From assembly GCF_028464145.1 (NCBI RefSeq), contig NZ_JAQPCG010000010.1:62001-126000 (forward strand): 64,000 nucleotides of DNA. Reading direction: 5' to 3'. The DNA comes from Maribacter sp. PR1 (GTDB lineage: Bacteria > Bacteroidota > Bacteroidia > Flavobacteriales > Flavobacteriaceae). A program made the position numbers and the translations under genes. Shown here piece by piece: positions 56,610 through 64,000 of this stretch; the stretch's first letter is position 1; every line of letters starts with the position of its first letter. Below the pieces are notes generated by a model. The model worked only from the letters and a program-made list of their open reading frames with translations, was not told the DNA's origin and searched no databases.

Positions 56610-57404
56610 ATGGGAAAGTTGAAGAAATACTGGAAAAGAGGTTTGATTACCATACAGAAGGTTGTGGTGGTTTTGATACTAAGTACAAATATCTCCTGTA
56701 ATTCGGAAAATGCATCGGATTGTTTACAAACAGCAGGGGATTTGGTTCGGGAGGAAATAGCAGTCCCAGAATTCAGCAAAATAACAGTATTCGAAAAAGT
56801 TGCCCTTGTTCTTTCTGAAGGGGAAGCCCAAAAAGTGGAACTCGAGACAGGTGAAAACCTAAGGGAGGAAGTATCCATTTCGGTGGAAGGTGACCGCCTT
56901 ATCCTTAGAAATGAAAATGGATGTAATTTATTTAGGGATTATGGTTTAACTACCGTTTATGTCACCTCTCCAAATATAACTGAATTAAGAAGCAGTACTG
57001 GGCTTCCCATAAAAAGTAATGGTGTGTTGGCCTATCCAAGTTTGACTTTACTTTCAGAAAGTTTTACAGTTCCGGAAGCTGAAACAACCGATGGAGAATT
57101 TGATCTGGAATTAAATACGGGTACTTTAAGAGTTGTTGTTAATGGTATTGCCTATTTTAAATTAAGAGGGACTTCTGAAAACTTCAATATTAATATAGCT
57201 GCGGGTGATTCAAGGATTGAGGCACAAGAGTTACTGGCCCAAACGGTTTCAATTAATCACCGGGGAAGCAATGATATGTTGGTCAACCCCCAAGCATCTA
57301 TTTCTGGAACTATTCGTGGAAATGGCGATGTTATTTCCTATAACCGTCCCGAAGTTGTCGATGTTACTGAAATTTTTAACGGTCGGTTGATTTTTAAGGA
57401 TTAA
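56610..57404 (+). CDS. GIN-domain (DUF2807) lipoprotein
   Basis: A 264-residue lipoprotein with signal ending STNISC (Cys31). The rest is a right-handed beta-helix-like domain typical of DUF2807/GIN proteins (FSKITVFEKVALVLSEGEAQ; NITELRSSTGLPIKS). Such proteins are surface or periplasmic in Bacteroidota, function unclear. It begins 3 bases after the PagL-like gene stops, so it is co-transcribed with it; an envelope role is probable. Confidence 0.8.
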   Translation: MGKLKKYWKRGLITIQKVVVVLILSTNISCNSENASDCLQTAGDLVREEIAVPEFSKITVFEKVALVLSEGEAQKVELETGENLREEVSISVEGDRLILRNENGCNLFRDYGLTTVYVTSPNITELRSSTGLPIKSNGVLAYPSLTLLSESFTVPEAETTDGEFDLELNTGTLRVVVNGIAYFKLRGTSENFNINIAAGDSRIEAQELLAQTVSINHRGSNDMLVNPQASISGTIRGNGDVISYNRPEVVDVTEIFNGRLIFKD

Positions 57405-57520
57405 TTCTTAGGGTTGCTTCTGTTTGTGATTCTACCTAAAGTGCTTATTAAAAACGTGTTAAAGATGCTTTATTTTTATTTTGTTTAATTAATGATGTTT
57501 ACATTTAAACAAAAAATAAC

Positions 57521-57979
57521 ATGAAAAAAGTAATACACCTAGCATCGTTTTTATCTCTACTATTTTTTGCAAATCAATTTTATGCTCAGGAGATAACCGT
57601 CTTCCAAGGCATGTGGGGAGATGAATTTTATCAGGATAAGGATAAAATGACCTGGAAGGAATTTGGTATGGCTATGGATTCAAATCCTGCCTCGGAAGTT
57701 TATTGGTCAAAATCCAAAAAGCAATTTGGGGTAACATTTGCAGCAGCCACGGCAAATCTGGGATTTGGAATTTGGTACTTGGTAAATGAAAATAATGACA
57801 ATGAAACAACGGCGCCAATCATTGGCTTTGCCAGCACTGCTGTTGTAGGTTCAATTTTTTACTGTCTGGCCAATAAGAGCAAGAAAAATGCCATATTAGA
57901 GTTTAATGATAGTCTTGGTAAAACCACCTATAGATTGGTTCCTGCAGATAGGGGAGTAGGCTTGGCATTAAAATTCTAG
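57521..57979 (+). CDS. Small exported membrane protein (tandem copy 1)
   Basis: A 152-residue protein with a signal peptide (LLFFANQFYAQEIT) and two more hydrophobic segments (GVTFAAATANLGFGIWYL; PIIGFASTAVVGSIFYCL), ending RGVGLALKF. It is clearly homologous to the next gene (shared EITVFQG/EITFFPG, the YQD stretch and the GVGLALKF end). No known domain recognised. Confidence 0.7.
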   Translation: MKKVIHLASFLSLLFFANQFYAQEITVFQGMWGDEFYQDKDKMTWKEFGMAMDSNPASEVYWSKSKKQFGVTFAAATANLGFGIWYLVNENNDNETTAPIIGFASTAVVGSIFYCLANKSKKNAILEFNDSLGKTTYRLVPADRGVGLALKF

Positions 57980-58065
57980 GCAACCGTTTTTCGAAATTTT
58001 AAGTTAGAGTCGGCCTAAGTTAATTTGTTTTTCAGATATTGGATTTCTAAATCCAAAAAAATTTT

Positions 58066-58530
58066 ATGAAAACATTTTTCTTTATTGCCCTTTCAGTCTT
58101 TCTCTTTATTGAAGCGCAGGCTCAGGAAATAACTTTTTTTCCCGGTTTATGGAGTGTTGAATATTATCAAGATGATAATAGAATAACCAAGCAGGAACTA
58201 AGGGAAATGTTTGATAAAAACGAGGAAGTTAAGGAGTATTGGAAAAAGTCAAATACCTATTCTACGTTGGGTTATGTATCCCTGCTAAGCGAAGGTGTTG
58301 GTGCTTTTTGGTTGGCATCCAAATTAAATACAGATTATCCGAATGAGACTATTGCTCCGCTAGGAGTCACTCTTGGTTTTGCTACGATTGCATTAATTTT
58401 TTTGCATTCGGCAAACAAAAACGCCAAGAAGGCCATCCTTACCTATAACAAACAGTTTGATAATCGTACTTCCTTTAAATTGGTACCAACGAGCAATCAA
58501 AACGGGGTGGGATTGGCATTGAAGTTTTAG
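58066..58530 (+). CDS. Small exported membrane protein (tandem copy 2)
   Basis: A 154-residue paralogue of the gene 87 bases upstream, with signal peptide MKTFFFIALSVFLFIEAQAQ, the same order of helices (YVSLLSEGVGAFWL; GVTLGFATIALIFLH) and an identical GVGLALKF end. Sequence identity in the middle is modest, so the duplication is old. Function unknown. Confidence 0.7.
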   Translation: MKTFFFIALSVFLFIEAQAQEITFFPGLWSVEYYQDDNRITKQELREMFDKNEEVKEYWKKSNTYSTLGYVSLLSEGVGAFWLASKLNTDYPNETIAPLGVTLGFATIALIFLHSANKNAKKAILTYNKQFDNRTSFKLVPTSNQNGVGLALKF

Positions 58531-58593
58531 TAGACTTTAAAATAAGATTTTCAATGTTTGCCATAAAATTTTAAAAAACTCTACGGACATTTC

Positions 58594-58623
58594 TTGGGTA
58601 TTTAAATATAATTACTACATTAG
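58594..58623 (+). promoter_or_regulatory. Promoter of the aromatic amino-acid operon
   Basis: TTG (58594-58596), 19 bases, then TACATTAG (58616-58623), matching the Bacteroidota -33/-7 layout with one mismatch in the -7 box. It ends 17 bases before the leader peptide's start, which fits a short untranslated 5' end. Confidence 0.6.
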
Positions 58624-58640
58624 CCCCTGTTTTAAAGATT

Positions 58641-58712
58641 ATGATAAAGCAATATTTCTGGAACGGTTTCTATTTTTACTTCTTTTTTCAAAGAGGTGAG
58701 GGACTGTTGTAG
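58641..58712 (+). CDS. Phe/Tyr/Trp-rich leader peptide (attenuator)
   Basis: A 23-residue ORF, MIKQYFWNGFYFYFFFQRGE then GLL and TAG. Ten of its residues are aromatic (6 Phe, 3 Tyr, 1 Trp), mostly in the block from residue 5 to 16. It lies between a well-placed promoter and an intrinsic terminator, directly ahead of prephenate dehydratase. This is the classic architecture of a ribosome-mediated attenuator: when charged tRNA-Phe or tRNA-Tyr is scarce, the ribosome should stall in the aromatic block and the terminator should not form. GGGAC (58700-58704), near the leader's end, can pair with GTCCC (58740-58744) of the terminator stem, a plausible antiterminator. Function inferred from layout. 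Confidence 0.83.
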   Translation: MIKQYFWNGFYFYFFFQRGEGLL

Positions 58713-58739
58713 TATATTGATGAAAATATAACTCATAAG

Positions 58740-58767
58740 GTCCCGTGAAAAACGGGACTTTTTTTTT
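58740..58767 (+). terminator. Attenuator terminator of the aromatic operon
   Basis: GTCCCGT (58740-58746) pairs with ACGGGAC (58752-58758) around GAAAA, followed by nine T residues (58759-58767). It lies between the leader peptide stop and the first structural gene, so it is conditional and not an end-of-operon terminator. Confidence 0.88.
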
Positions 58768-58777
58768 AGTATAAATC

Positions 58778-59605
58778 GTGCCATTGAGAATTGCCATACA
58801 GGGAATAAAAGGTTCCAATCATCATCAAGTAGCAAAGAACTACTTTGATGAGGAGGTTGAAATGGTTGAATGCCTTTCGTTTGATGCTGTCGTAGATCAA
58901 TTACTGCAGAAAAAAGCGGATAAGGGTGTTATGGCCATTGAAAACTCCATTGCGGGTTCTATAATTCCAAATTACGCCCTAGTACACCAAAATAACTTAC
59001 ATATTATTGGAGAGTATTATTTAAATATCCATCACAATTTGATGGTATTGAATGGCCAAAAATTTGAGGATATCAAGGAAGTCAGTTCACATCCCATGGC
59101 TTTATTACAATGTAAGGAATTCTTTAAGGATTTCCCCAGTATAAGATTAGTAGAGGATGTGGATACTGCTGAAACCGCAAAGCGAATACACGAGCAAAAA
59201 TTGGGACACGTGGCGGCAATTGCACCAAAGGTCGCAGCGGAATTATATGATTTGGACATCGTAGCGGATAACATACAAACCATTAAAAATAATTCTACTC
59301 GTTTTATCATTGTAAAAACAAAAAATAAAGAGCTTCCAAAGGAAGAAATCAATAAAGCTTCTTTGCGATTTCTCACGGACCATAAGCGTGGCAGTTTAGC
59401 TACTGTGCTTAACGTTATGAGCGATTGTAATTTGAACCTTACGAAGATTCAGTCTTTGCCCGTAATTGAAACGCCTTGGAAATACGCCTTTTTTGTAGAT
59501 GTTACTTTTAATAAATATGGTGATTTTGATAAAGCTAAATTGCTGTTGAATATCATGTTGGAGGATATGAAGATTTTAGGGGAATATAAAAATGCCATGT
59601 TATGA
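58778..59605 (+). CDS. pheA: Prephenate dehydratase
   Basis: A 275-residue enzyme turning prephenate into phenylpyruvate. Start is GTG 58778 (PLRIAIQGIKGSNHHQVA). The conserved TRF motif is in NNSTRFIIV near residue 175. A C-terminal ACT domain (HKRGSLATVLNVMSDCNLNL) likely senses phenylalanine; the usual ESRP is replaced by KIQSLP. No chorismate mutase is fused; that activity is at 61609. It overlaps the aminotransferase gene. Confidence 0.92.
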   Translation: MPLRIAIQGIKGSNHHQVAKNYFDEEVEMVECLSFDAVVDQLLQKKADKGVMAIENSIAGSIIPNYALVHQNNLHIIGEYYLNIHHNLMVLNGQKFEDIKEVSSHPMALLQCKEFFKDFPSIRLVEDVDTAETAKRIHEQKLGHVAAIAPKVAAELYDLDIVADNIQTIKNNSTRFIIVKTKNKELPKEEINKASLRFLTDHKRGSLATVLNVMSDCNLNLTKIQSLPVIETPWKYAFFVDVTFNKYGDFDKAKLLLNIMLEDMKILGEYKNAML

Positions 59606-60747
59606 TAAAGACGGCAGAACGATTAAAATCCGTACAGGAGTACTATTTCTCTAAAAAACTCAGAGAAGTTCGTGGTTTAATGGCACAGGGTAAGCCAATT
59701 ATCAACATGGGCATTGGAAGTCCGGACTTAGCACCATCTACAGAGGTGATTCGTAGTGTGCAAAACGCCATATTGGAGGAAGGAGCTCATCAATATCAGA
59801 GTTACCAAGGACTTCCCGAACTAAGAATTGCAATAGCTACTTTTTACCAGGATAGATTTGGTGTCAATGCGGACCCATCCCATGAAATTCTTCCATTAAT
59901 GGGTTCTAAAGAAGGGATTATGCATATCAGCATGGCCTTTTTAAACAAAGGGGATCAGGTATTGGTTCCGGACCCAGGTTACCCCACATATACCTCGGTA
60001 ACCAAATTAGTTGAGGCTGAGCCTGTATATTACAATCTTACGGAAGGGAACGGCTGGTTTCCTAATCTGGATATTTTGGAGTCCCAAGATTTGAGTAAAG
60101 TAAAATTAATGTGGGTAAGTTACCCCCATATGCCAACAGGGGCAACGGCCTCTCGGGAACAATTTTCAAAGTTGGTTGCTTTCGCCAAAAGAAACGATAT
60201 TTTATTGGTCAACGACAACCCCTACAGCTTTGTGCTCAATCCTAAGCCTATAAGTATTCTTGGTATCGATGGAGCCAAGGATGTTTGTTTGGAACTAAAT
60301 TCACTAAGTAAGACCTTTAACATGGCTGGCTGGAGGGTTGGTTTTGTTCTTGGGAATGCGGCTTACATTGAAGCAATTTTAAAGGTGAAGAGTAATATGG
60401 ATTCCGGGATGTTTTATGGAATACAGAAAGGAGCAATTGCGGCTTTGGAAAGTACAGATGAATGGTATAGCAACCTCAATGAAGTATATAAGGAAAGGCG
60501 AGATCTTATTTTTAAACTTGCAAAGAAATTAGGGTGTAGTTATGATGAGCATGCCGTGGGGATGTTCGTTTGGGCCAAATTGCCTATGGGTATTGATTCT
60601 TCGGAGGAATTTATAGATAATATTCTACACGATAAGGATATTTTCATCACACCAGGTACAATTTTTGGCAATAATGGAGAAGGTTATATTCGTTTTTCCT
60701 TGTGTGTAACAAAAAATAAAATTCAGGAAGCTATAGATAGATTATAA
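59602..60747 (+). CDS. Class I/II aminotransferase, aromatic pathway
   Basis: A 381-residue PLP-dependent aminotransferase; the position between pheA and tyrA suggests it makes Phe and/or Tyr from the keto acids. The PLP lysine is in SLSKTFNMAGWRVGF. NMGIGSPDLAPS and the final GYIRFSLC segment fit fold-type I. It overlaps pheA by 4 bases (ATGA). Specificity cannot be read from sequence alone; aspartate/LL-DAP-type relatives exist in this subfamily. Confidence 0.88.
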   Translation: MIKTAERLKSVQEYYFSKKLREVRGLMAQGKPIINMGIGSPDLAPSTEVIRSVQNAILEEGAHQYQSYQGLPELRIAIATFYQDRFGVNADPSHEILPLMGSKEGIMHISMAFLNKGDQVLVPDPGYPTYTSVTKLVEAEPVYYNLTEGNGWFPNLDILESQDLSKVKLMWVSYPHMPTGATASREQFSKLVAFAKRNDILLVNDNPYSFVLNPKPISILGIDGAKDVCLELNSLSKTFNMAGWRVGFVLGNAAYIEAILKVKSNMDSGMFYGIQKGAIAALESTDEWYSNLNEVYKERRDLIFKLAKKLGCSYDEHAVGMFVWAKLPMGIDSSEEFIDNILHDKDIFITPGTIFGNNGEGYIRFSLCVTKNKIQEAIDRL

Positions 60748-60748
60748 A

Positions 60749-61609
60749 ATGAAGGTGTTTGTAGTGGGTATAGGTTTAATAGGTGGTTCCTTTGTAAAGG
60801 ATATAAAGGCTAATATGCCAGAAACTAAAGTTTTTGGTATAGATGCAAATCCTGAACATATGGAGGAGGCTCAGGCTTTGAACCTCATTGAATATAAAGC
60901 GACCTATGATGATCTAAACCAAGCGGACTTCGTTTTTGTAAGCATACCCGTAAATGCCACGGTCGAGGAATTACCCAAGATTTTGGATGCCGTAAACGAT
61001 GATTGTGTTGTGTGTGATGCCGGTTCCACCAAGGAACTAATCTGTAAAGTATTGGCCGATCATCCTAAAAGAAGAAATTTTTTAGCATGTCACCCAATAG
61101 CAGGTACCGAATTCTCGGGACCTTCGGCGGCTATTAATGGTTTGTATAATGGCAAGACCAACATTATTTGCGAGGTGGAAAAGACAGCTTTTAAGTTGCA
61201 GGAAAAGGCATTGGAGATTTTTCAATTGTTAGGAATGCGCATTCGCTACATGAATCCCAAGGCACATGATAAGCACATTGCATACGTCTCGCATTTGTCA
61301 CACATCAGCTCATTTATGTTAGGAAAGACCGTTATCGAAAAAGAAAAAAATGAACGTGATATTTTTGATATGGCCGGGAGTGGATTTGAAAGTACGGTAC
61401 GTTTGGCCAAAAGTTCGCCAGCGATGTGGGCACCCATTTTTGAGCAGAATAAGGAGAACGTTATCGAAACCTTGAACGAGTACATTCAAAATCTAATGGA
61501 ATTTAGAGAGCTATTGGAGGAAGATGATTTTGAGGGTATTTATAATGAAATGAACAACACAAATAAAATAAAATCAATTTTAAAGGGAATACCGCTAAAT
61601 AAAAAGTAA
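60749..61609 (+). CDS. tyrA: Prephenate dehydrogenase
   Basis: A 286-residue NAD-dependent TyrA converting prephenate to 4-hydroxyphenylpyruvate. Nucleotide-binding VVGIGLIGGSFV is at residue 5, and the catalytic-region motif HPIAGTEFSGPSAA is near residue 115. No ACT or chorismate mutase is fused. It begins one base after the aminotransferase stop and overlaps the next gene by one base. Confidence 0.92.
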   Translation: MKVFVVGIGLIGGSFVKDIKANMPETKVFGIDANPEHMEEAQALNLIEYKATYDDLNQADFVFVSIPVNATVEELPKILDAVNDDCVVCDAGSTKELICKVLADHPKRRNFLACHPIAGTEFSGPSAAINGLYNGKTNIICEVEKTAFKLQEKALEIFQLLGMRIRYMNPKAHDKHIAYVSHLSHISSFMLGKTVIEKEKNERDIFDMAGSGFESTVRLAKSSPAMWAPIFEQNKENVIETLNEYIQNLMEFRELLEEDDFEGIYNEMNNTNKIKSILKGIPLNKK

Positions 61610-62691
61610 TGGAGAATAGTAAAGAAATGAGATCCTGGTTAGACGACATGGCATTGGACCACCCATTGGTAATTGCAGGACCATGTAGTGCTGAAACAGA
61701 AGAGCAAGTTTTAAAAATTGCACATGAATTAAAGGATACCGATGTAAATTATTACCGTGCTGGTATTTGGAAACCAAGAACCCGCCCTGGTAATTTTGAG
61801 GGAGTGGGCGCCTTAGGCCTTAAATGGTTGAAAAAGGTACGTGAGGAAACTGGATTAAAAACAGCTACCGAAGTTGCGAACAGAGCTCACGTTGAACTGG
61901 CACTGGAACATGATGTTGATTTATTATGGATAGGTGCGCGCTCAACGGTGAGTCCGTTCATTATGCAAGAATTGGCAGATGCCTTGGAAGGAACCGATAA
62001 AATAGTTCTGGTAAAGAACCCCGTAAATCCTGACTTAGCCCTTTGGTTGGGCGGAATTGAAAGGCTGTACACTGCTGGGATAAAAAAATTAGGAGCCATA
62101 CATAGAGGTTTTTCTACCTATGAAAAAACGAAATACAGAAATATTCCGGAGTGGCAAATGGCCGTTGAATTCCAGGATAAATTCCCGGATTTACCTTTGA
62201 TCAACGACCCTTCACATATCACGGGCAAGCGAGATATGATTTTTGATGTTTCCCAAACGGCGTTGGATTTAAATTTTGACGGACTTATGATTGAAACGCA
62301 TCATGATCCAGATAATGCGTGGAGCGATGCTGCCCAGCAAGTGACGCCCCAAAAATTGATACAGATCATGAAGGATTTAAAAATTAGAAAGGAATCTGAC
62401 CCTGAAGCGGAATACAATTCAAAATTGAGCAACCTAAGAGCACAGATTGATGTTATTGACAATCAGCTCATAGAAACCTTAGGAAAAAGAATGAAGATTT
62501 CCGATGGTATTGGCGAACTTAAAAAAGAAAAAAACGTGGCCGTATTACAATCCAATAGATGGAACCAGATTTTAGGCGCTATGATCTTGGAAGGTGAGAC
62601 TAAAGGGCTTAGTGAGGAATTTGTTTTGAGAATGTTCAAGGCAATACATCAAGAATCCATCAATCATCAAGAAAAGATTGTGAACGGATAA
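61609..62691 (+). CDS. DAHP synthase / chorismate mutase fusion
   Basis: A 360-residue two-domain enzyme. Residues 1-265 are a type I-beta DAHP synthase (PLVIAGPCSAETEEQ, GIWKPRTRPGNFEGVG, INDPSHITGKRD), the first step of the shikimate pathway. Residues 275-355 are a helical AroQ chorismate mutase (LSNLRAQIDVIDNQLIETLG). The fusion makes the entry step and the branch-point step in one protein, and the mutase may give feedback control. It closes the operon, with the terminator at 62696. Confidence 0.92.
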   Translation: MENSKEMRSWLDDMALDHPLVIAGPCSAETEEQVLKIAHELKDTDVNYYRAGIWKPRTRPGNFEGVGALGLKWLKKVREETGLKTATEVANRAHVELALEHDVDLLWIGARSTVSPFIMQELADALEGTDKIVLVKNPVNPDLALWLGGIERLYTAGIKKLGAIHRGFSTYEKTKYRNIPEWQMAVEFQDKFPDLPLINDPSHITGKRDMIFDVSQTALDLNFDGLMIETHHDPDNAWSDAAQQVTPQKLIQIMKDLKIRKESDPEAEYNSKLSNLRAQIDVIDNQLIETLGKRMKISDGIGELKKEKNVAVLQSNRWNQILGAMILEGETKGLSEEFVLRMFKAIHQESINHQEKIVNG

Positions 62692-62695
62692 AATT

Positions 62696-62722
62696 AAAAG
62701 CCCCGGTACAACCGGGGCTTTT
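62696..62722. terminator. Bidirectional intrinsic terminator
   Basis: AAAAGCCCCGGT (62696-62707) pairs with ACCGGGGCTTTT (62711-62722) around ACA. A-run and T-run flank both sides, so it can end both the aromatic operon and the convergent gene at 62725. Confidence 0.93.
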
Positions 62723-62724
62723 AA

Positions 62725-63165
62725 TTATTTTTTAAATATAAATCTGGTTACAAAGATTCCCTGTCCATCTTTTTCGCCAGCATCAGCTTCTACACCACTG
62801 GTAACAAATATCAACTCCCATCCTTCTGCAGCCATAGCGGTGAGTTTTGAAGAAATAAGGGCATCATTGGCCGCAATATTTTGAAATCTAATTCCAGCGA
62901 TATTATAAAAGTTAAGTAGTTTGGTTTCTTCAAAATCCTTTACTCTTATATCTCCTCTTTTAGATTTGTTTCGGGTATTGTCATCGGCAGTTTGTTCGGA
63001 AGTATATTCTTCAAAATCTTTTTCTTCCTGTGCATCAATAATTCGGGACCTGCCCAGACCACTGGGGACTATGGATTCAACCGTTGTAATAATTTTGTAT
63101 TCCTGGGCATGGGTGCCAATCGTTGCTGTTAAGGCTAAAATAAAGGTGACTAGTGCTTTCTTCAT
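62725..63165 (-). CDS. Small exported protein
   Basis: A 146-residue secreted protein with a clean signal peptide (MKKALVTFILALTATIGTHA, cleaved near HAQEYK). The mature part has a charged segment (EEKDFEEYTSEQTADDN) and a C-terminal domain with AAEGWELIFV, as in small DUF4177-like proteins. Function unknown. It converges on the aromatic operon. Confidence 0.65.
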   Translation of the reverse strand: MKKALVTFILALTATIGTHAQEYKIITTVESIVPSGLGRSRIIDAQEEKDFEEYTSEQTADDNTRNKSKRGDIRVKDFEETKLLNFYNIAGIRFQNIAANDALISSKLTAMAAEGWELIFVTSGVEADAGEKDGQGIFVTRFIFKK

Positions 63166-63328
63166 GGTTTTTGAATTCTATAAAAAGGATAAAGTGATTA
63201 CTTTCTAAAATTAAAATAAAAATGTACGACTGTTATATATATAGCAACATATTTAGAAATTCCCTTATGCCTTGGTTTTATTCTAATTCTGAAAGTATTA
63301 TTGTTTCTTTGTATCAACAAGTATATAA

Positions 63329-64000
63329 ATGGAAGGAACAGTTTATAAATCGACAGGAAGTTGGTATACCGTAAAAGCCACGGATGGATTGTTCTATGAA
63401 TGTAGAATTAAGGGAAAATTTAGGATAAAAGGCATTAAAAGTACCAACCCAATAGCAGTTGGCGACAAGGTCCATTTTGAACTGGATGATAAAGGCGAGG
63501 AGCATGTGGGTGTAATCCATAGTATTGATGACCGTAAAAATTACATTATTCGAAAATCGGTCAATTTGTCCAAGCAAACGCACATCATAGCGGCAAATCT
63601 TGATCAGGTGTTTTTGCTGATTACATTAAACAACCCAACGACCTACACCATTTTTATAGATAGATTTTTGGTCACTGCAGAGGCGTACGAAGTTCCCGTG
63701 GTTTTAGTCTTTAATAAGATTGATACCTACAACAAGGAAGAAATGGACGAGGTTAAATTTTTAGCAGCACTTTATCGTGAAATAGGGTATACCTGTATTG
63801 GTATTTCGGCCAAGACCGGAAAGAATGTTGACAGGATAAAAGAAATGATGACCGGAAAAATTTCAATGTTCGCTGGGCACTCGGGGGTAGGAAAATCCAC
63901 TTTGATCAATGCAATCGAGCCTAATTTGGATATAAAGACCGCGGAGATATCGGAACAACATTTGCAAGGTCAGCACACCACCACATTTGCAGAAATGTTT
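63329..64000 (+). CDS. rsgA: Ribosome small-subunit GTPase RsgA (5' part, cut by window end)
   Basis: The first 224 codons of RsgA (YjeQ), a circularly permuted GTPase that helps 30S subunit maturation. It has an N-terminal OB-fold (EGTVYKSTGSWYTVKATDG), then G4 FNKID, then P-loop GHSGVGKSTLIN and, near the window end, GQHTTTF. This permuted order (G4 before G1) is diagnostic. The zinc-binding C-terminus would lie beyond 64000. Start ATG 63329. Confidence 0.93.
   Translation, partial: MEGTVYKSTGSWYTVKATDGLFYECRIKGKFRIKGIKSTNPIAVGDKVHFELDDKGEEHVGVIHSIDDRKNYIIRKSVNLSKQTHIIAANLDQVFLLITLNNPTTYTIFIDRFLVTAEAYEVPVVLVFNKIDTYNKEEMDEVKFLAALYREIGYTCIGISAKTGKNVDRIKEMMTGKISMFAGHSGVGKSTLINAIEPNLDIKTAEISEQHLQGQHTTTFAEMF

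Overview
The window looks like chromosome from a marine Flavobacteriaceae bacterium (phylum Bacteroidota). The clues are a low GC content, promoters of the TTG-N17-23-TAnnTTTG type with few Shine-Dalgarno sequences, a hybrid two-component system (sensor, kinase, receiver and AraC domains in one protein), a split MetH, a sulfite reductase ending in a HEPN-like domain, Tat-exported molybdenum oxidoreductases and an S1 sulfatase. No tRNA, rRNA, CRISPR array, prophage or complete insertion sequence was seen. The species cannot be named from the sequence.

Layout. 1-870: a decayed lipoprotein gene. 871-2490: an exported sulfatase. 2584-9006: a SAM-riboswitch-led methionine cluster (metY, a MetX/aspartokinase/homoserine dehydrogenase fusion, metZ). 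9262-17243: a hybrid two-component system, two lipoprotein genes, and a run of 20-bp-phased CTAAGTCCA repeats. 17494-34242: a mixed accessory region with secreted and membrane proteins, two serine hydrolases with TPR tails, a cupin, an AT-rich PD-(D/E)XK nuclease-like gene, a methyltransferase, a GT39-like transferase, an S41 peptidase, a VOC protein and a GNAT acetyltransferase. 34258-42198 (minus strand): two operons of xanthine-dehydrogenase/isoquinoline-oxidoreductase type, with three large and two small subunits. 42463-50249: an Rrf2 regulator and the sulfate assimilation operon (DUF2061, cysH, cysD, cysN, sulfite reductase, uroporphyrinogen methyltransferase, ferredoxin reductase). 50339-55407: a second SAM riboswitch, then split metH and metF. 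55509-58530: an outer-membrane lipid A deacylase-like protein, a GIN-domain lipoprotein and a tandem pair of small membrane proteins. 58594-62722: a phenylalanine/tyrosine operon headed by a Phe/Tyr/Trp-rich leader peptide and an attenuator. 62725 to the end: a small exported protein and the 5' part of rsgA.

How the genes work together. The window covers most of a route from sulfate and aspartate to methionine. CysD/CysN activate sulfate, CysH and the sulfite reductase make sulfide (siroheme from the methyltransferase, electrons probably through the reductase at 49188), the aspartokinase/HSD/MetX fusion makes activated homoserine, MetY and MetZ add sulfide to give homocysteine, and MetF plus split MetH methylate it. 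Three kinds of control can be read from the DNA: two SAM riboswitches, a repeated near-palindromic operator next to the sulfur genes (probably read by the Rrf2 protein), and a translated attenuator ahead of the aromatic operon. The aromatic operon is compact and overlapping (prephenate dehydratase, aminotransferase, prephenate dehydrogenase, DAHP synthase/chorismate mutase).

The most rewarding places for follow-up are the aromatic leader peptide, the Rrf2 operators, the phased repeats near the hybrid two-component system, the triple fusion enzyme, the three Tat-lipoprotein molybdenum subunits and the lone AT-rich nuclease-like gene.
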